Positions 1 through 8,936 of a stretch of 25,050 nt of DNA are shown one piece after another. A program made the translations under genes and the position numbers. The notes below the pieces were generated by a model. It made no database searches, had not been told where the DNA came from, and was given only the letters and a program-made list of their open reading frames with translations. How positions within the stretch are numbered: the stretch's first letter is position 1; each line of letters opens with the position of its first letter. Source of the stretch: Amoebophrya sp. AT5.2 (lineage: Eukaryota > Sar > Dinophyceae > Syndiniales > Amoebophryaceae); contig RXOD01004263.1 in assembly GCA_005223375.1 (NCBI GenBank), positions 1-25,050 of the forward strand. The letters run 5' to 3'.

Positions 1-1
1 G

Positions 2-166
2 CCGCCGCAGGCGGCAGCGCAGCCAGCCCCGCCGCCGGGCCCAGCACCAGCAGAACAGCCAGCGCAGGTGCCACCGCTCTCGCAGCTGGCGACGCAAAAA
101 GAGGGGGCCCACTTGGAGATCCAAAAAACAGCGGAAGAGGGCGAATACGCGGACTTTTCGGACTGA
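2..166 (+). CDS. 3' end of an unrecognised protein (partial)
   Basis: The frame starting at base 2 is open from the window edge to a TGA at 164-166 and gives 54 residues. The first part is a Pro/Ala/Gln-rich low-complexity stretch (roughly PPQAAAQPAPPPGPAPAEQP). The last 25 residues are mixed and charged, ending GEYADFSD. The acidic C-terminus, GC-rich third positions and an abrupt change to AT-richer sequence after the stop all look like a real gene end. No domain can be assigned from this tail. Upstream exons lie outside the window, so the product is unknown. Strand matches all other genes here. Confidence 0.6.
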   Translation, partial: PPQAAAQPAPPPGPAPAEQPAQVPPLSQLATQKEGAHLEIQKTAEEGEYADFSD

Positions 167-1490
167 CGGATTGAAGTGGCGGTAGAGTGAGGCTTGAATA
201 TGGATACTAGCTATTCTACTTGGATCTGAGTGTGTTTTTAGATTCTGCGAAATGCCGAGATGATGCAGTTCTTGAAAACCGAATGAACGAAAAAACGAGA
301 TTTTTCTTTACCGTGTGCCAAGAAACGACTGGCAGTTGATTCCTTGTTTTTTCACTCAGAGATTCTACTCACAGCCTCCATTACGAGGTGAAAAAGATGC
401 AGCGACTTGCCGCTAGAGCTATAAGTGCTCGAAGAACTATTGATGTTGATGCGTGCTTTTCCTCTTACTGGGGGCAGCTTACATCTCCATTTCCTTACGC
501 TCAGTAAAGAGAAAATTTACGACATGAAAATTCGTCTCACATGGCAAGCTTGAGATGAACCGAAATGGAAATATGCTTTTTACCTCACAAGAATCAAAGG
601 AAAGGAATTTCGCGAACGACTTTAGCTCCACGTTGCAAGAATATTTATTACGGTGCCTGGTATTTGTTTACAATTTCAGCGGAGTTGAAAGATTTTTACG
701 GTAACAAAATAGAGACGCTGTACTGCTCGGTGCTGGGGACAAGGCCCAGGTACTTCTGCAGCGGGCGCTCGGGGGAACAGAACTTGAAATGAACATTACT
801 TGGGACGAAGAAGTAAGGATCGATTGCGTCGGAGTCGGTGCGTGCAGCCGCGCAGCCCTTCCTTCCTCTGCGACGGACGCATTCACGAGCATTTCCATTC
901 GATTGCGCGCCCTTTCCAGTGCAAACGAAAACGCAAACATTGACTGAGCTCTTTTTACCTACACTATAGTTAGATTAGAGGTAGAAGACTGTCGTCCAGC
1001 TGCAAGGCCAAAGCCGACCGAAAACGAATCCAGATGGGCGAGATGATCCAAATTTTATTGAATTGAATGACAGAGACAAACGTCTAAAGCAGCCGGAACG
1101 CTCGAACGCAGCCTCAATCATGCGAATCGAGTGACTGCTTTGTTCTGCCGATGGATCACGATCAGCATCGTCTGTAGACGAGCATTGTTGTGTTTTCGAC
1201 GAACGGCTCGCTTTGTCCCTGCTCCTTTTTGGTTAGGGGACATCACGTCGTTTGCTTGGATTTTTATGTCTGATGGTGCCAGGAGTCGCAAACCGTGTTT
1301 CAGATTGAGGGCCAGGGTCTATTGGTCTTGAAGGACTAGGACTACTAGTACGAAGGTGAAGGAGATCATGTTCAAGTTCATGTAAAGGTAAGCCTAATCG
1401 TACAGCGAGAAGTTTTTCAACAGCCACGAGCGCCTTCGGGATCAAGATCATTCTCGACGTGGCAGGTCGTAGCCACGAGATTTGCGAGTC
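167..1490. other. Intergenic region, no gene recognised
   Basis: This 1.3 kb holds only short ORFs without codon bias or recognisable motifs (for example 565-792 on + and 668-940 on -). Base composition is AT-richer than the flanking genes. A pyrimidine tract followed by AG (agtttttcaacag, ending near 1421) lies about 70 bp before the next ATG and could be a trans- or cis-splice acceptor for that gene. No tRNA, hairpin terminator or mobile element is visible. Confidence 0.5.
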
Positions 1491-3623
1491 ATGGCACCAA
1501 CGATGCTGCCGGGCACTGCTCCGGTTTCTCCGGACCAATTGAATCCTCGTGACCCGCTAGGCGTGTTTGCGGAGCAGGACAAGGAGGAGTATGGCCTCAC
1601 TGACCGTCGCCCCGCTGTCCGCGACAAAATCGGTCTTTTGGTCGATATGGTGGAGGAAGTCCTAAAGCCCTCGTTCGCTCCAAAAACCCGGGTTTTGCTG
1701 AAAGGGTTGGCTGCTCGGGCCGATCTAAACGGCAAACTCGGCGAAGTGGTTACAGAGCTGCCAGACAGTGGGAGGGTTCGGGTGAAGCTTCTCACTGAAC
1801 CGGACGCGGAGGAGGAGGAAAAAAAGGAGGAGACACTCGCGGTGAAACCACAAAACTTAGAGGTCATCAAAGCAGCAGGTGCAGCGGAAGCGGATGGGGC
1901 AGAAAATACCGTGCCGAAGTGGGGTCGGTTCTGCTTTTCGATAACGATGAATTCGTTCACACAGGAAGGGGCGAATGCGGCGGTGCCTTCGAACGGCGAC
2001 GGCTACTCCGGCCCGCGCAGCTTTCCGAAGGACGTCCGGTTGCGTGCGCCAGCGGAGTACTTATTGGACGACGCTGACGGCGCTTCTATCGCGCGCGACA
2101 TAGACAAGGATTGGTGGCGGCAGCCATATCCGAAACAGAGGAAGATTTTCGTGCTGCCGCTCGAGCACCACGGCCAGGCCGCGGCAATCAAGGAAGCTAG
2201 TCTGTTGAAGGAGGCCAAACAGGCAAAGAAAAAGAAAAAACGAGGAAAAGGCCGCTCGGATGTAGATCAAGCACAAGCAGAACCGGGCGGAGTAGATGGC
2301 GATGATAAGCTCCCGGGGTACACATACCATCCGAAAGTGGTCGAGAATTACGAAGCGCGCGTCGCGAAATTCGACAACTACGAATGGCTGGTCGATTGCT
2401 ACCGGCTCCGGCTGGACGACGAGGTTTACTGGTGCGTCGGCAACACGTATAACGCCGAAAACGGGGGGATGAAAATTCCCGACTCATCAGGCAGGCCGCG
2501 GAAGTTCTACCCGAACCGCCGCGGGCTGTACGCGCAGGCGCGCAGCCAGCTCGAGCTGAAGAAGCTGATTCTGCTTGACCTCGCGCTGTTCCTGGGTTTG
2601 GCGGCGAAGAAGCGGCTGCTACCCGCGGATTTTAGCACGGAGGCCTTCTTGGCGAATGCGCGGAAGGAGAACAAACTCGTGACGCCGTTTTCGAAAACGA
2701 TGGCGATCGACAAGTACGGGGGCGAGAACGTATTCTCGGCGTGCCGCTCGCTGCGACGCACGGGCGAAGACATCTACGGTACGTCGCTGGCTGATTTGAG
2801 TGGGAACTATCTGTACAACATTCTGGTGCGGGACTTTCGCGACTCCCTGCACCTGGAGCGGCCGCCGCCGGAAAAGTGGGTGGAGTCGGAGCGAGAGCTG
2901 GAGCTGGAGGAGGCACGCGCAGGAGAGGGGGAAGATGACGAAGACGAAGAAGGGGGGACGAGTTCGGCGGTAGGAAAATCAGGATCTGTGCCTGGAGAAG
3001 GTCAGCAGGAGCCAGACCAGGAGCCGAGTGCAGAGCCGAGTAAGCCGGTGTGGTTTGTTTTGCTGCTGCAGAAATTTTTCAGCGAGTACGACCTCAACCC
3101 GATGAAACAAGACAACGTGAAGCAGCTCTGGGAAACGAATTTTTTGAAGCATCCAGAATTCGTAATCCCCGCTGAACTTGTGGAGCGCTGCGCGACGCTC
3201 GCCGAAAACATTAAAACGGAGTCGTACGCGATCAAGGTTTTTTCTTGGGAGGAGGAAAGGATGCCAGCGCTTTTTGCGTATCTCCAGATTCACCCCTTCT
3301 TTCACTTTCTGGTCAAAAAGTTCAAGTTCGTGTTGGAGTTTTGCATCGACGACTTCTGCGTGTTTGCCACAACCAATCTGCTCGGCGTGTATGCAGGCTC
3401 AGTGGCCCGTCTCCACAAAATTACCATGGGCAAAGGGGAAGAAGAGCTGGTTGCATTCGCCGCAGAGATGAAAGCAAAATATGAACCCACGCCCGGCGCA
3501 GCTTCTTCACGTGCAGAGGACGAGGACGGCGAACCAGACTCGCCTCCTGGGAGTGGATCGTCAGCAGTCCCAGGAAGCGGAAACTCTCGCTTTTCTCCGG
3601 CTTCTCGCAATAAAAACAAATGA
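1491..3623 (+). CDS. Unrecognised 710-aa protein with an N-terminal LNG..G.V module
   Basis: An uninterrupted 710-codon ORF from the ATG at 1491 to TGA; the frame opens at a TTG slightly upstream but this is the first ATG. Residues about 67-124 carry the pattern RVLLKGL...DLNGKLGEVV...GRVRVKL...VKPQNL. I know this pattern as a small SH3/KOW-like module scattered through algal and dinoflagellate proteins, often beside ankyrin or MYND domains. A Lys-rich stretch (about 243-256, AKQAKKKKKRGKGR) could be a nuclear signal. Residues about 470-490 are very acidic, followed by a Glu/Pro/Ser linker. The C-terminal 180 residues look folded and helical with many aromatics, then a Ser/Pro/Gly tail. There is no signal peptide or obvious membrane span. 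Function is unknown; a nuclear or cytosolic scaffold is only a guess. Gene reality is well supported, identity is not. Confidence 0.85.
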   Translation: MAPTMLPGTAPVSPDQLNPRDPLGVFAEQDKEEYGLTDRRPAVRDKIGLLVDMVEEVLKPSFAPKTRVLLKGLAARADLNGKLGEVVTELPDSGRVRVKLLTEPDAEEEEKKEETLAVKPQNLEVIKAAGAAEADGAENTVPKWGRFCFSITMNSFTQEGANAAVPSNGDGYSGPRSFPKDVRLRAPAEYLLDDADGASIARDIDKDWWRQPYPKQRKIFVLPLEHHGQAAAIKEASLLKEAKQAKKKKKRGKGRSDVDQAQAEPGGVDGDDKLPGYTYHPKVVENYEARVAKFDNYEWLVDCYRLRLDDEVYWCVGNTYNAENGGMKIPDSSGRPRKFYPNRRGLYAQARSQLELKKLILLDLALFLGLAAKKRLLPADFSTEAFLANARKENKLVTPFSKTMAIDKYGGENVFSACRSLRRTGEDIYGTSLADLSGNYLYNILVRDFRDSLHLERPPPEKWVESERELELEEARAGEGEDDEDEEGGTSSAVGKSGSVPGEGQQEPDQEPSAEPSKPVWFVLLLQKFFSEYDLNPMKQDNVKQLWETNFLKHPEFVIPAELVERCATLAENIKTESYAIKVFSWEEERMPALFAYLQIHPFFHFLVKKFKFVLEFCIDDFCVFATTNLLGVYAGSVARLHKITMGKGEEELVAFAAEMKAKYEPTPGAASSRAEDEDGEPDSPPGSGSSAVPGSGNSRFSPASRNKNK

Positions 3624-4327
3624 GCGGAGCTTAACTTCAATCATGCGTTGAAGATAAATCAATGTGAAATGTGTTTCTTTTGAGAGGACGACGACGACCT
3701 CGAGTATTCCGAAAACGGCTTTATGCCACGAAGTTGCGGAAGATTGTGTCTGGCTCCGTCCACATTCACCGTATGGCGTATAAATGAAAGCCAGTTCTTG
3801 TTGAGCGACAATGCAGAAGTCAGGCAGAGATGGAGGCCTTTGTCCTCTCGTTATCAACTCTTCGGTCTCCGTCTCGCCGGGGGGTACACTCGCAGGCTAT
3901 TTCTTCCCCAGAGGTCATGCTTCGGTGTCGCTTCCGGTTCCGTGTCTTCGGTTTGGAAACAGATAGCACGAGCAGCTTTGTGCCATCTTTTACTTTTTTC
4001 CTCTTCAACATTCGGTGCTGCTGCTGTACGTCGGTGCGCGTTTGCTTCACTATCTGGCCAGAATGAAGACACTGACAACGCGTGACCACAAGGCAAGGCG
4101 TTCTAGTTGGCCTTTTGTCGACTGAGACTGTAGTAGGCCTTTAATTTTTTATTCAGTTTTTATATATTTTCCAGTCCTTTTTCGCAAATACTCCTATACT
4201 ACAGTTTCTCCAATGTTGTAGATGTTTGTAGGTCGTGTACCTCTGTTACGGTAGGAGCAGTCCGTGCGTGACTTGCAGCTTTGTTGAGCTTTGCATTAAA
4301 TCAGTAAAGTTACTAAAGGTAGAAGAG
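3624..4327. other. Intergenic region with a small inverted repeat
   Basis: This is 704 bp with no convincing gene. A 6-bp inverted repeat, CTTCAA / TTGAAG with a 7-base loop (3635-3653), lies 12 bp after the TGA of the upstream gene. It may sit in the 3' UTR, but is weak as evidence for a processing signal. An AT-rich tract at 4138-4174 ends in tatatattttccag, a good splice-acceptor-like sequence about 155 bp before the next ATG. The 120-codon ORF at 3723-4085 has no recognisable features and is not called. Confidence 0.45.
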
Positions 4328-5302
4328 ATGTCTACTTCAACTTCTGTTGAGCACCCGGCGGAGGCCGACGGAGAGAACGGAGAAGCGTCTCCTGCTCTCA
4401 GTGTTGGGCAGCCGGTGAGGGTGAAGAAGGCGGGTAAGTGGATTTCTGAATGGGCGGAAATTCTCTCGATCAATTCGAGTAGCAGTTCCGAGGGGGAGGG
4501 ACAGTACACGTACAACGTCGTGGTGAAGCCCTACGTGCACGTGAGCACCGTGCCCGACGGCCGGGGTGAGATCGTCGAGATTGCGGGCGCCTCGGAGTCG
4601 GGCGTGAACCGGTCCTACTACCGGTTGGACAGTTCCTGGTACGTGTTGAAGGCGAAACCCTTCCCCGACGAGGTGAGAGAAAATGACGACCCGGAGCAGA
4701 TCGCGAATTATCTGGGCTTCGTGGACCGCGACCGCGTTCTGAAGGGCATCGTCGAGGACGAAAAACGGCGGAAAAGCGTCGTCGAAGTGATGGTCCTGCG
4801 GCCCCCGTCCACCTACGGGAGGAACGCGAACGGAAGCGAAGTGGAGCCGATCAAGATCAAGGTGGACCTTCGCGACATGTCCGACGTGCTGGAGAAAATG
4901 CAGACGATGAAGTGGACGACGACGCTCGCTGTCGCGGGAACGGCGCGGGTGCGGGAAACCTTCTTCTGGCACACCAAGAAGAGCCGCGAGGCGATGCGAA
5001 AGAACGAGGAAGTGCTGCTGAAAAGGATCAACGAAGCGCTGCTGCGAGCAGCCCACGTGGCCGAGAACAGCGTGGAGCACCCGCTCATCACAAAACTGTA
5101 CCTGAACCACGAGAAAATAGAGCAGGACCCGGGCAACTGGTTCAACCACGAGCTGCAAAGGCTCTGCATCCACGCCTGTGACAAAGGAATCGCCTTCGTG
5201 GCCCTCGGTATCCCAGAAGAGTACGACGAGAAAGCCTGGAAAGGAACAGTGGCAGAAGCAAAAAAGCCCTCGCCAGACGGTTTTGCATGTGCGTTGATGT
5301 AG
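4328..5302 (+). CDS. Unrecognised 324-aa soluble protein
   Basis: ATG at 4328 (MSTSTSVEHPAEAD) to TAG. The frame is open further upstream from a GTG at 4235, but that extension is Cys-rich and unlike coding sequence, so the ATG is chosen. Residues 1-30 are acidic and probably disordered. Residues about 32-60 (VGQPVRVKKAGKWISEWAEI) resemble the first strands of a small SH3/KOW-like barrel. The rest is charged and mixed alpha/beta, including a basic helical stretch (KKSREAMRKNEEVLLKRINE). There is no signal peptide or membrane segment. No family is recognised. The last 25 codons are the left boundary of the tandem duplication: a diverged copy of them and of the following 400 bp reappears at 8862-9320. 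A full antisense ORF across this gene is a codon-bias shadow. Confidence 0.8.
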   Translation: MSTSTSVEHPAEADGENGEASPALSVGQPVRVKKAGKWISEWAEILSINSSSSSEGEGQYTYNVVVKPYVHVSTVPDGRGEIVEIAGASESGVNRSYYRLDSSWYVLKAKPFPDEVRENDDPEQIANYLGFVDRDRVLKGIVEDEKRRKSVVEVMVLRPPSTYGRNANGSEVEPIKIKVDLRDMSDVLEKMQTMKWTTTLAVAGTARVRETFFWHTKKSREAMRKNEEVLLKRINEALLRAAHVAENSVEHPLITKLYLNHEKIEQDPGNWFNHELQRLCIHACDKGIAFVALGIPEEYDEKAWKGTVAEAKKPSPDGFACALM

Positions 5303-5933
5303 GAGCTCTACCAAAGCGCTCGGCGCCCTAGAAATTGAAGATCGGTGCCGCCAGTGGCCAGGATACGATCTCGCATTTCCATTTTCGCCGGGAAAATTCG
5401 AAAAGCAACGAAACGCAGCGGGCCTTTTCCTGCTGTTTTGATGCTAGGGCCTATCTTCTGTCAGAAGTTCTGATAGATCGGTATTTCCCTGGCCTGAAGA
5501 CAAAGACGACGACTCGGTACGCGCGAGTTGCAAATTCGATCCTTCTTCGGTTTTTTTCGTGCTACGACCTTCGGTGGAAAACAAATTCAGTAAGTTCAAG
5601 TTCTTTGTTCGCTCGGTTTCACTGTGGATCCCCAACGGCCGCGCCACTGGCGACGCACACTCTGGAGCGAACTTTTGATCAGAATGCTCAATAAGAATAA
5701 CTTCAATTTAGAAAGATAGTGCTGCCGCTTGAAAAAACATGAAATGGATCGATTTGATACAATGAATGATCAGGTCGTGAGTAGTTCTTCCGCGATGGAT
5801 ATCGATTGACCACCGAAAACGCAAAATCGTGGCGTTTTATGTCTGAGTGCCGCCGGCCTCACCCATAGTGCTAAGTTTTTTTGGGAAAATTTTTTTTTAC
5901 GGACAAGCTTTAGACCCTATTAAAGCTATAGTT
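5303..5933. other. Spacer, part of the duplicated block
   Basis: This is 631 bp between two + genes. The first ~380 bp are alignable by eye with 8937-9320: shared runs include aggagctctacc, gattgaagatcggtgccgcca-like sequence, and cctggcctgaagacaaagac. The ORF over 5335-5694 is not conserved, because its counterpart stops after about 20 codons, so the similarity is at DNA level (3' UTR or regulatory). Poly-T runs at about 5876-5898 precede the next ATG. Confidence 0.5.
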
Positions 5934-8468
5934 ATGGCGCGCCGCCAGGAGCTGCGGTTCCGTGTCTGGCGCTTGCCATTTCTCTCCGTCGTGGCTCATT
6001 CGGCTCCGGCATGGGGCATGCGTCTAGACTTGCCTTCACCAGAGGACCGAGATTTCCCTGGAGAGGATTCAGAGAACCTGCCTGCGACAGCCCCAGACTT
6101 GCCCTCAGAGGACTTGCCTCCAGAGGACTCAGAGATTTTGCCTCCAGAGGACCCCGACGACTTGCCTCTACGGGATTCAGAGAGCTTGCCTCCAGAGTAC
6201 CCAGAGGGACAGCCAGAGCCAGCAGCGATGCAACCAAAATTGCCGACAGAAGATGGGACAGAAAATGAGTCGTTGCGGCGGCAAAAGCTGGAAAACTTGT
6301 TTGACCTGGTTCCTGGGTGGAGTAAGGACCCGGTTCGCTGGCGGAAGTTTGTCGAGGACAGGGTGCTCGCGTTTCTGAAGGGGACCGACGAGAGCCGCAA
6401 GAAGGAAATTTTGGGTTGGTTTCACGGTTTGGAGACCACGGACAACGTTGATAGACGCGCCAAGCCGGAAGGGGAGGCCCGAGTTCTCGTGCGGCAGTTC
6501 AAGCGGCGCCACTTTGCTCTCCAAGCTTTGAAGGAAGTTTTGCTCCTCCTGTTCTCAGGAGTGGAGTGCAGGAGGAGGAATCTGATCGACAACAAAAAGG
6601 AGCGCGAACGCTTCCTGCGCGCCTCCACGAGGTTTTTCGAAAATATCGCTGCCCTCCCCTCGGAGACGGAAGGGCAGACGCAGAAATTCTTCGACGCAAA
6701 CAAGGAGCTGATCCGACACATACATGCTCGCGCAGACGATGCTCCCCATTACCTGAGCGAACTGATGAAAGCGGTTCGAGATGCCAAGAGGCGCTCGCTG
6801 CGCGCGAGCGAGGAATCGATGCTGGCGGACTGGAAAGCGTGGGTCTCCGAAGGCGACGCGCGGACCAAGGCGCGCAAGCAGCGGGAACTCCTGCTCAAAG
6901 GAAGACGGGCGATGGCTGTTACCGCGAAGGTGCTCCCGGCTGATCTTGACCACACGGATGACGAGGCTCTGTGGCAGGCGTGGAGGCAGACCGTGCTGAA
7001 TACGGATGGCAGTAGTCTAGGGTACGGGTACACGCTTGATACCGAGTTCGACGCAGAAACCGAGACCCACCGCTGGCAGCGCCCGCTGTGGTTCTGGTTC
7101 CTATGTCTAAACCCTGCGATTGAAGATGGAGATGGGCCGGCAGAACACCTCGAGACGGGGGATGGACGGCTGCAGCGCTCTACCGCTGAGCCGGAACATC
7201 TGCTCCTGGGGGCCCTCGGACCGGACGGGGGAGTGGGCGCGTTTGCCCAGCGTCTGCGCGTTGCACTGCGTCAATCGATTGTCCGCACCACGAAGGAACT
7301 GATTCGCAAAAATCCGGCGACCTTCGAGAACGCAAAAACAATGTACAACGTTGTCCGTTCCACTGAGTGGCGCACACTTATCAGAGGAGATTCGGATGAT
7401 GGAGGAAGATGGCGGGAGAAAAATGGCTACGACGTTTCCCTCGACGGGTATCTGCAGCGGTTTGCGGTACTAGCTACGAGCGAGGACTTGGTGGAGATGC
7501 GTTCGGCGCTCGAGAACCTGTTTGAGGCTTCCGGGTTAGTCGAGGACATCATCGGTTACGTCGGGGGACTTCGGCTCTTCTCCGACGCGTGGGACCCCGA
7601 AGTAGAAATTGTCGGCGGGCATTACCACTACCAAAAGGTAAAGACCAAAGCGACGAAACAGCCCTGGGTTGGCGGCAGTCTTTTGCGGACATTGATGCTC
7701 GCCGATGCCAGGCAGGGAGCGCAGCTGCAGAAGATGCTAAAGCTCGAGGGAAGGAAGAAGTCGACCAGGACGAATAAGGGTGTCATGCCGATTCAAGGGC
7801 GTCCTCACGATGCACAAGCCGATACTGGTCCTTTGATTGCATTGTGGGCAAGTGCGGGTTTTTTGGTCTTGCTTGGGACGGCGTTGGCCGTACTGCTGGC
7901 TACAAAACTCGAGCAGACGAAAAAGCTGACTGGGGCGCGAGCGAAACGTGGTCGCGACGAGGGCGGCGTATGGGGACGTGAGCGGGGATTTTTCGCGTAT
8001 TTTTTCAGCGGGCACTGGTGCTGGTGCGCGAAGAAGCAGGGTCGCCCGACATTAACGTTGACTACATCGTCACGAGAGAAGAGGCAAACGCAGAATTATG
8101 GCTTAGTATCAAAAAGTGTTGACGCAGGGGGCTCGAAGTCGTTCAATGCGAACGGATCCCCGACGCCGACACCCGTCCCCACTTTACTCACGAACACCTC
8201 GTCGAGCGGGCTCCGGGGGCCCTCGGCGCCCCGCTCCATCGCTTGGGAACATCCAGGGACCCTCGGCGCACCGCAGGATCCTCATCACGCGGAGGGAATG
8301 ATGTTGCAGGGGAGAGCGCCGTACGAGCACGAGCCACAGCACGAACAGGCCCTGCTCGGACTGGAAAACTACTACAATCCGCCCGCCACGGTCTTGGGGA
8401 TCGAGCAGAATGCTGGGGAAGGAAGGAATGAACTCATCCTGTACCGAGGAGCAGGCGCCTCGAGGTGA
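5934..8468 (+). CDS. Putative single-pass membrane protein, tandem paralog A (844 aa)
   Basis: The start at 5934 (MARRQELRFR) is chosen because the paralog at 9681 begins at the equivalent point; the frame is open further upstream from a GTG at 5847. Residues 1-27 form an Arg-rich then hydrophobic stretch (WRLPFLSVVAHSAPAWG), a plausible but weak signal peptide. Residues about 35-95 are acidic, Pro-rich 8-residue repeats of the type LPPEDSE. A ~530-residue mostly helical region follows, with blocks shared with the paralog (ETEGQTQKFFDANKELIRHI; WQRPLWFWFLCLNPAIED). A single hydrophobic span lies at about 634-659 (ALWASAGFLVLLGTALAVLL), followed by basic residues, then HWCWCAKK in the tail and a conserved C-terminus with ENYYNPPATVLG. 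This suggests type I topology. No known family is recognised and no intron is needed. A stretch of ~20 residues just before the membrane span is absent from paralog B. Confidence 0.82.
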   Translation: MARRQELRFRVWRLPFLSVVAHSAPAWGMRLDLPSPEDRDFPGEDSENLPATAPDLPSEDLPPEDSEILPPEDPDDLPLRDSESLPPEYPEGQPEPAAMQPKLPTEDGTENESLRRQKLENLFDLVPGWSKDPVRWRKFVEDRVLAFLKGTDESRKKEILGWFHGLETTDNVDRRAKPEGEARVLVRQFKRRHFALQALKEVLLLLFSGVECRRRNLIDNKKERERFLRASTRFFENIAALPSETEGQTQKFFDANKELIRHIHARADDAPHYLSELMKAVRDAKRRSLRASEESMLADWKAWVSEGDARTKARKQRELLLKGRRAMAVTAKVLPADLDHTDDEALWQAWRQTVLNTDGSSLGYGYTLDTEFDAETETHRWQRPLWFWFLCLNPAIEDGDGPAEHLETGDGRLQRSTAEPEHLLLGALGPDGGVGAFAQRLRVALRQSIVRTTKELIRKNPATFENAKTMYNVVRSTEWRTLIRGDSDDGGRWREKNGYDVSLDGYLQRFAVLATSEDLVEMRSALENLFEASGLVEDIIGYVGGLRLFSDAWDPEVEIVGGHYHYQKVKTKATKQPWVGGSLLRTLMLADARQGAQLQKMLKLEGRKKSTRTNKGVMPIQGRPHDAQADTGPLIALWASAGFLVLLGTALAVLLATKLEQTKKLTGARAKRGRDEGGVWGRERGFFAYFFSGHWCWCAKKQGRPTLTLTTSSREKRQTQNYGLVSKSVDAGGSKSFNANGSPTPTPVPTLLTNTSSSGLRGPSAPRSIAWEHPGTLGAPQDPHHAEGMMLQGRAPYEHEPQHEQALLGLENYYNPPATVLGIEQNAGEGRNELILYRGAGASR
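6099..6209 (+). repeat. 24-bp tandem repeat coding for LPPEDSE-type octapeptides
   Basis: Four 24-bp in-frame units begin at 6114, 6138, 6162 and 6186, each starting ttgcct and encoding LPPEDSEI, LPPEDPDD, LPLRDSES and LPPEYPEG. A 15-bp partial unit precedes them at 6099. More degenerate acidic/Pro units extend upstream to about 6030. Paralog B keeps only about two units (around 9764-9830), so copy number varies within the family. Confidence 0.8.
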
Positions 8469-8756
8469 GGCGATCCGAAGATGGCAAGGACTCATTTTTG
8501 CATAAGACTTATGCGCGTTACTATATGGTTATCGAGCGTACCGTACGACGACGGAAAGCCTCGCGATCGTATGAGCGTCGCACTTCAATCGAAAGAGGAG
8601 AAGTAAGAAAGTACTGTGAGTGTTTTTCTATGGAAGTTTAAGTCCACAAGAAAGCTCTGATAATTGTGTTGGTGGAGAAGTTCACCCATAGATCAAGATT
8701 CCCCACGGGACGACGACGCCGCGAGGGACCCTCAGAGTCCTCTCCTGGGTGAAAAA
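8469..8756. other. 3' spacer of paralog A with conserved non-coding block
   Basis: Sequence just after the stop (gaggtgaggcgatccga) and a block around 8535-8595 (cgacgacg..., gtatgagcgtcgcacttca) are also present after paralog B (12143-12157 and 12236-12303). From about 8704 onward it aligns with 12827-12994. The conservation between the copies suggests the 3' UTR was copied with the gene. Confidence 0.5.
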
Positions 8757-8936
8757 ATGCTTCGGCCGTCTGAGCGATCCGAAACGAACAGGCTCATGGT
8801 CTTTTGCAGCTCTGAACCCACTGAAACCAGAAACGACGGACATACGAAAAAGCGACTCATTGAGAAAGCCTGGAAAGGAACAGTGGCAGAAGCAAAAAAG
8901 TCATCTTCAGAAGGTTTTGCATGTGGTGTGCGTTGA
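8757..8936 (+). CDS. Short chimeric ORF across the duplication junction (59 aa)
   Basis: ATG at 8757 to TGA at 8934-8936. The first ~35 codons correspond to sequence downstream of the paralogs (ETNRLMVFCSSEPTETR here, ETNRLMVFCSCEPAETT at 12898 onward). The last ~25 codons derive from the C-terminus of the 4328-5302 gene (EKAWKGTVAEAKK), in the same frame. The fusion was created by the tandem duplication. It may be an untranslated by-product; nothing in the sequence shows that it is expressed. Confidence 0.3.
   Translation: MLRPSERSETNRLMVFCSSEPTETRNDGHTKKRLIEKAWKGTVAEAKKSSSEGFACGVR
8862..8936 (+). pseudogene. Duplicated 3' fragment of the 4328-5302 gene
   Basis: The fragment begins gagaaagcctgg, matching 5228 onward. 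It encodes EKAWKGTVAEAKKSSSEGFAC against EKAWKGTVAEAKKPSPDGFAC in the parent. A small insertion near the end changes the last residues (GVR instead of ALM). Only the last ~24 codons are present, with no promoter or 5' part of their own, so it is a gene relic left at the left edge of the second duplicated unit. Confidence 0.8.

Noticed and set aside
3635..3653. Hairpin CTTCAA/TTGAAG as a terminator
   Set aside because: Only 6 bp with no U-tract, and bacterial-type terminators do not apply in a eukaryote; mentioned only as a repeat in the spacer.
3723..4085. 120-codon + ORF between two genes
   Set aside because: No motif or codon bias, and equally long frames exist on the other strand over the same bases; insufficient support.
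4337..5314. 325-codon ORF on the - strand
   Set aside because: It lies antisense to the 4328-5302 gene and is His/Val/Leu-rich in the way expected from mirrored GC-biased codons; no family features.
5335..5694. 119-codon + ORF in the duplicated spacer
   Set aside because: The second copy of the same DNA stops after about 20 codons, so the frame is not conserved even though the DNA is similar.
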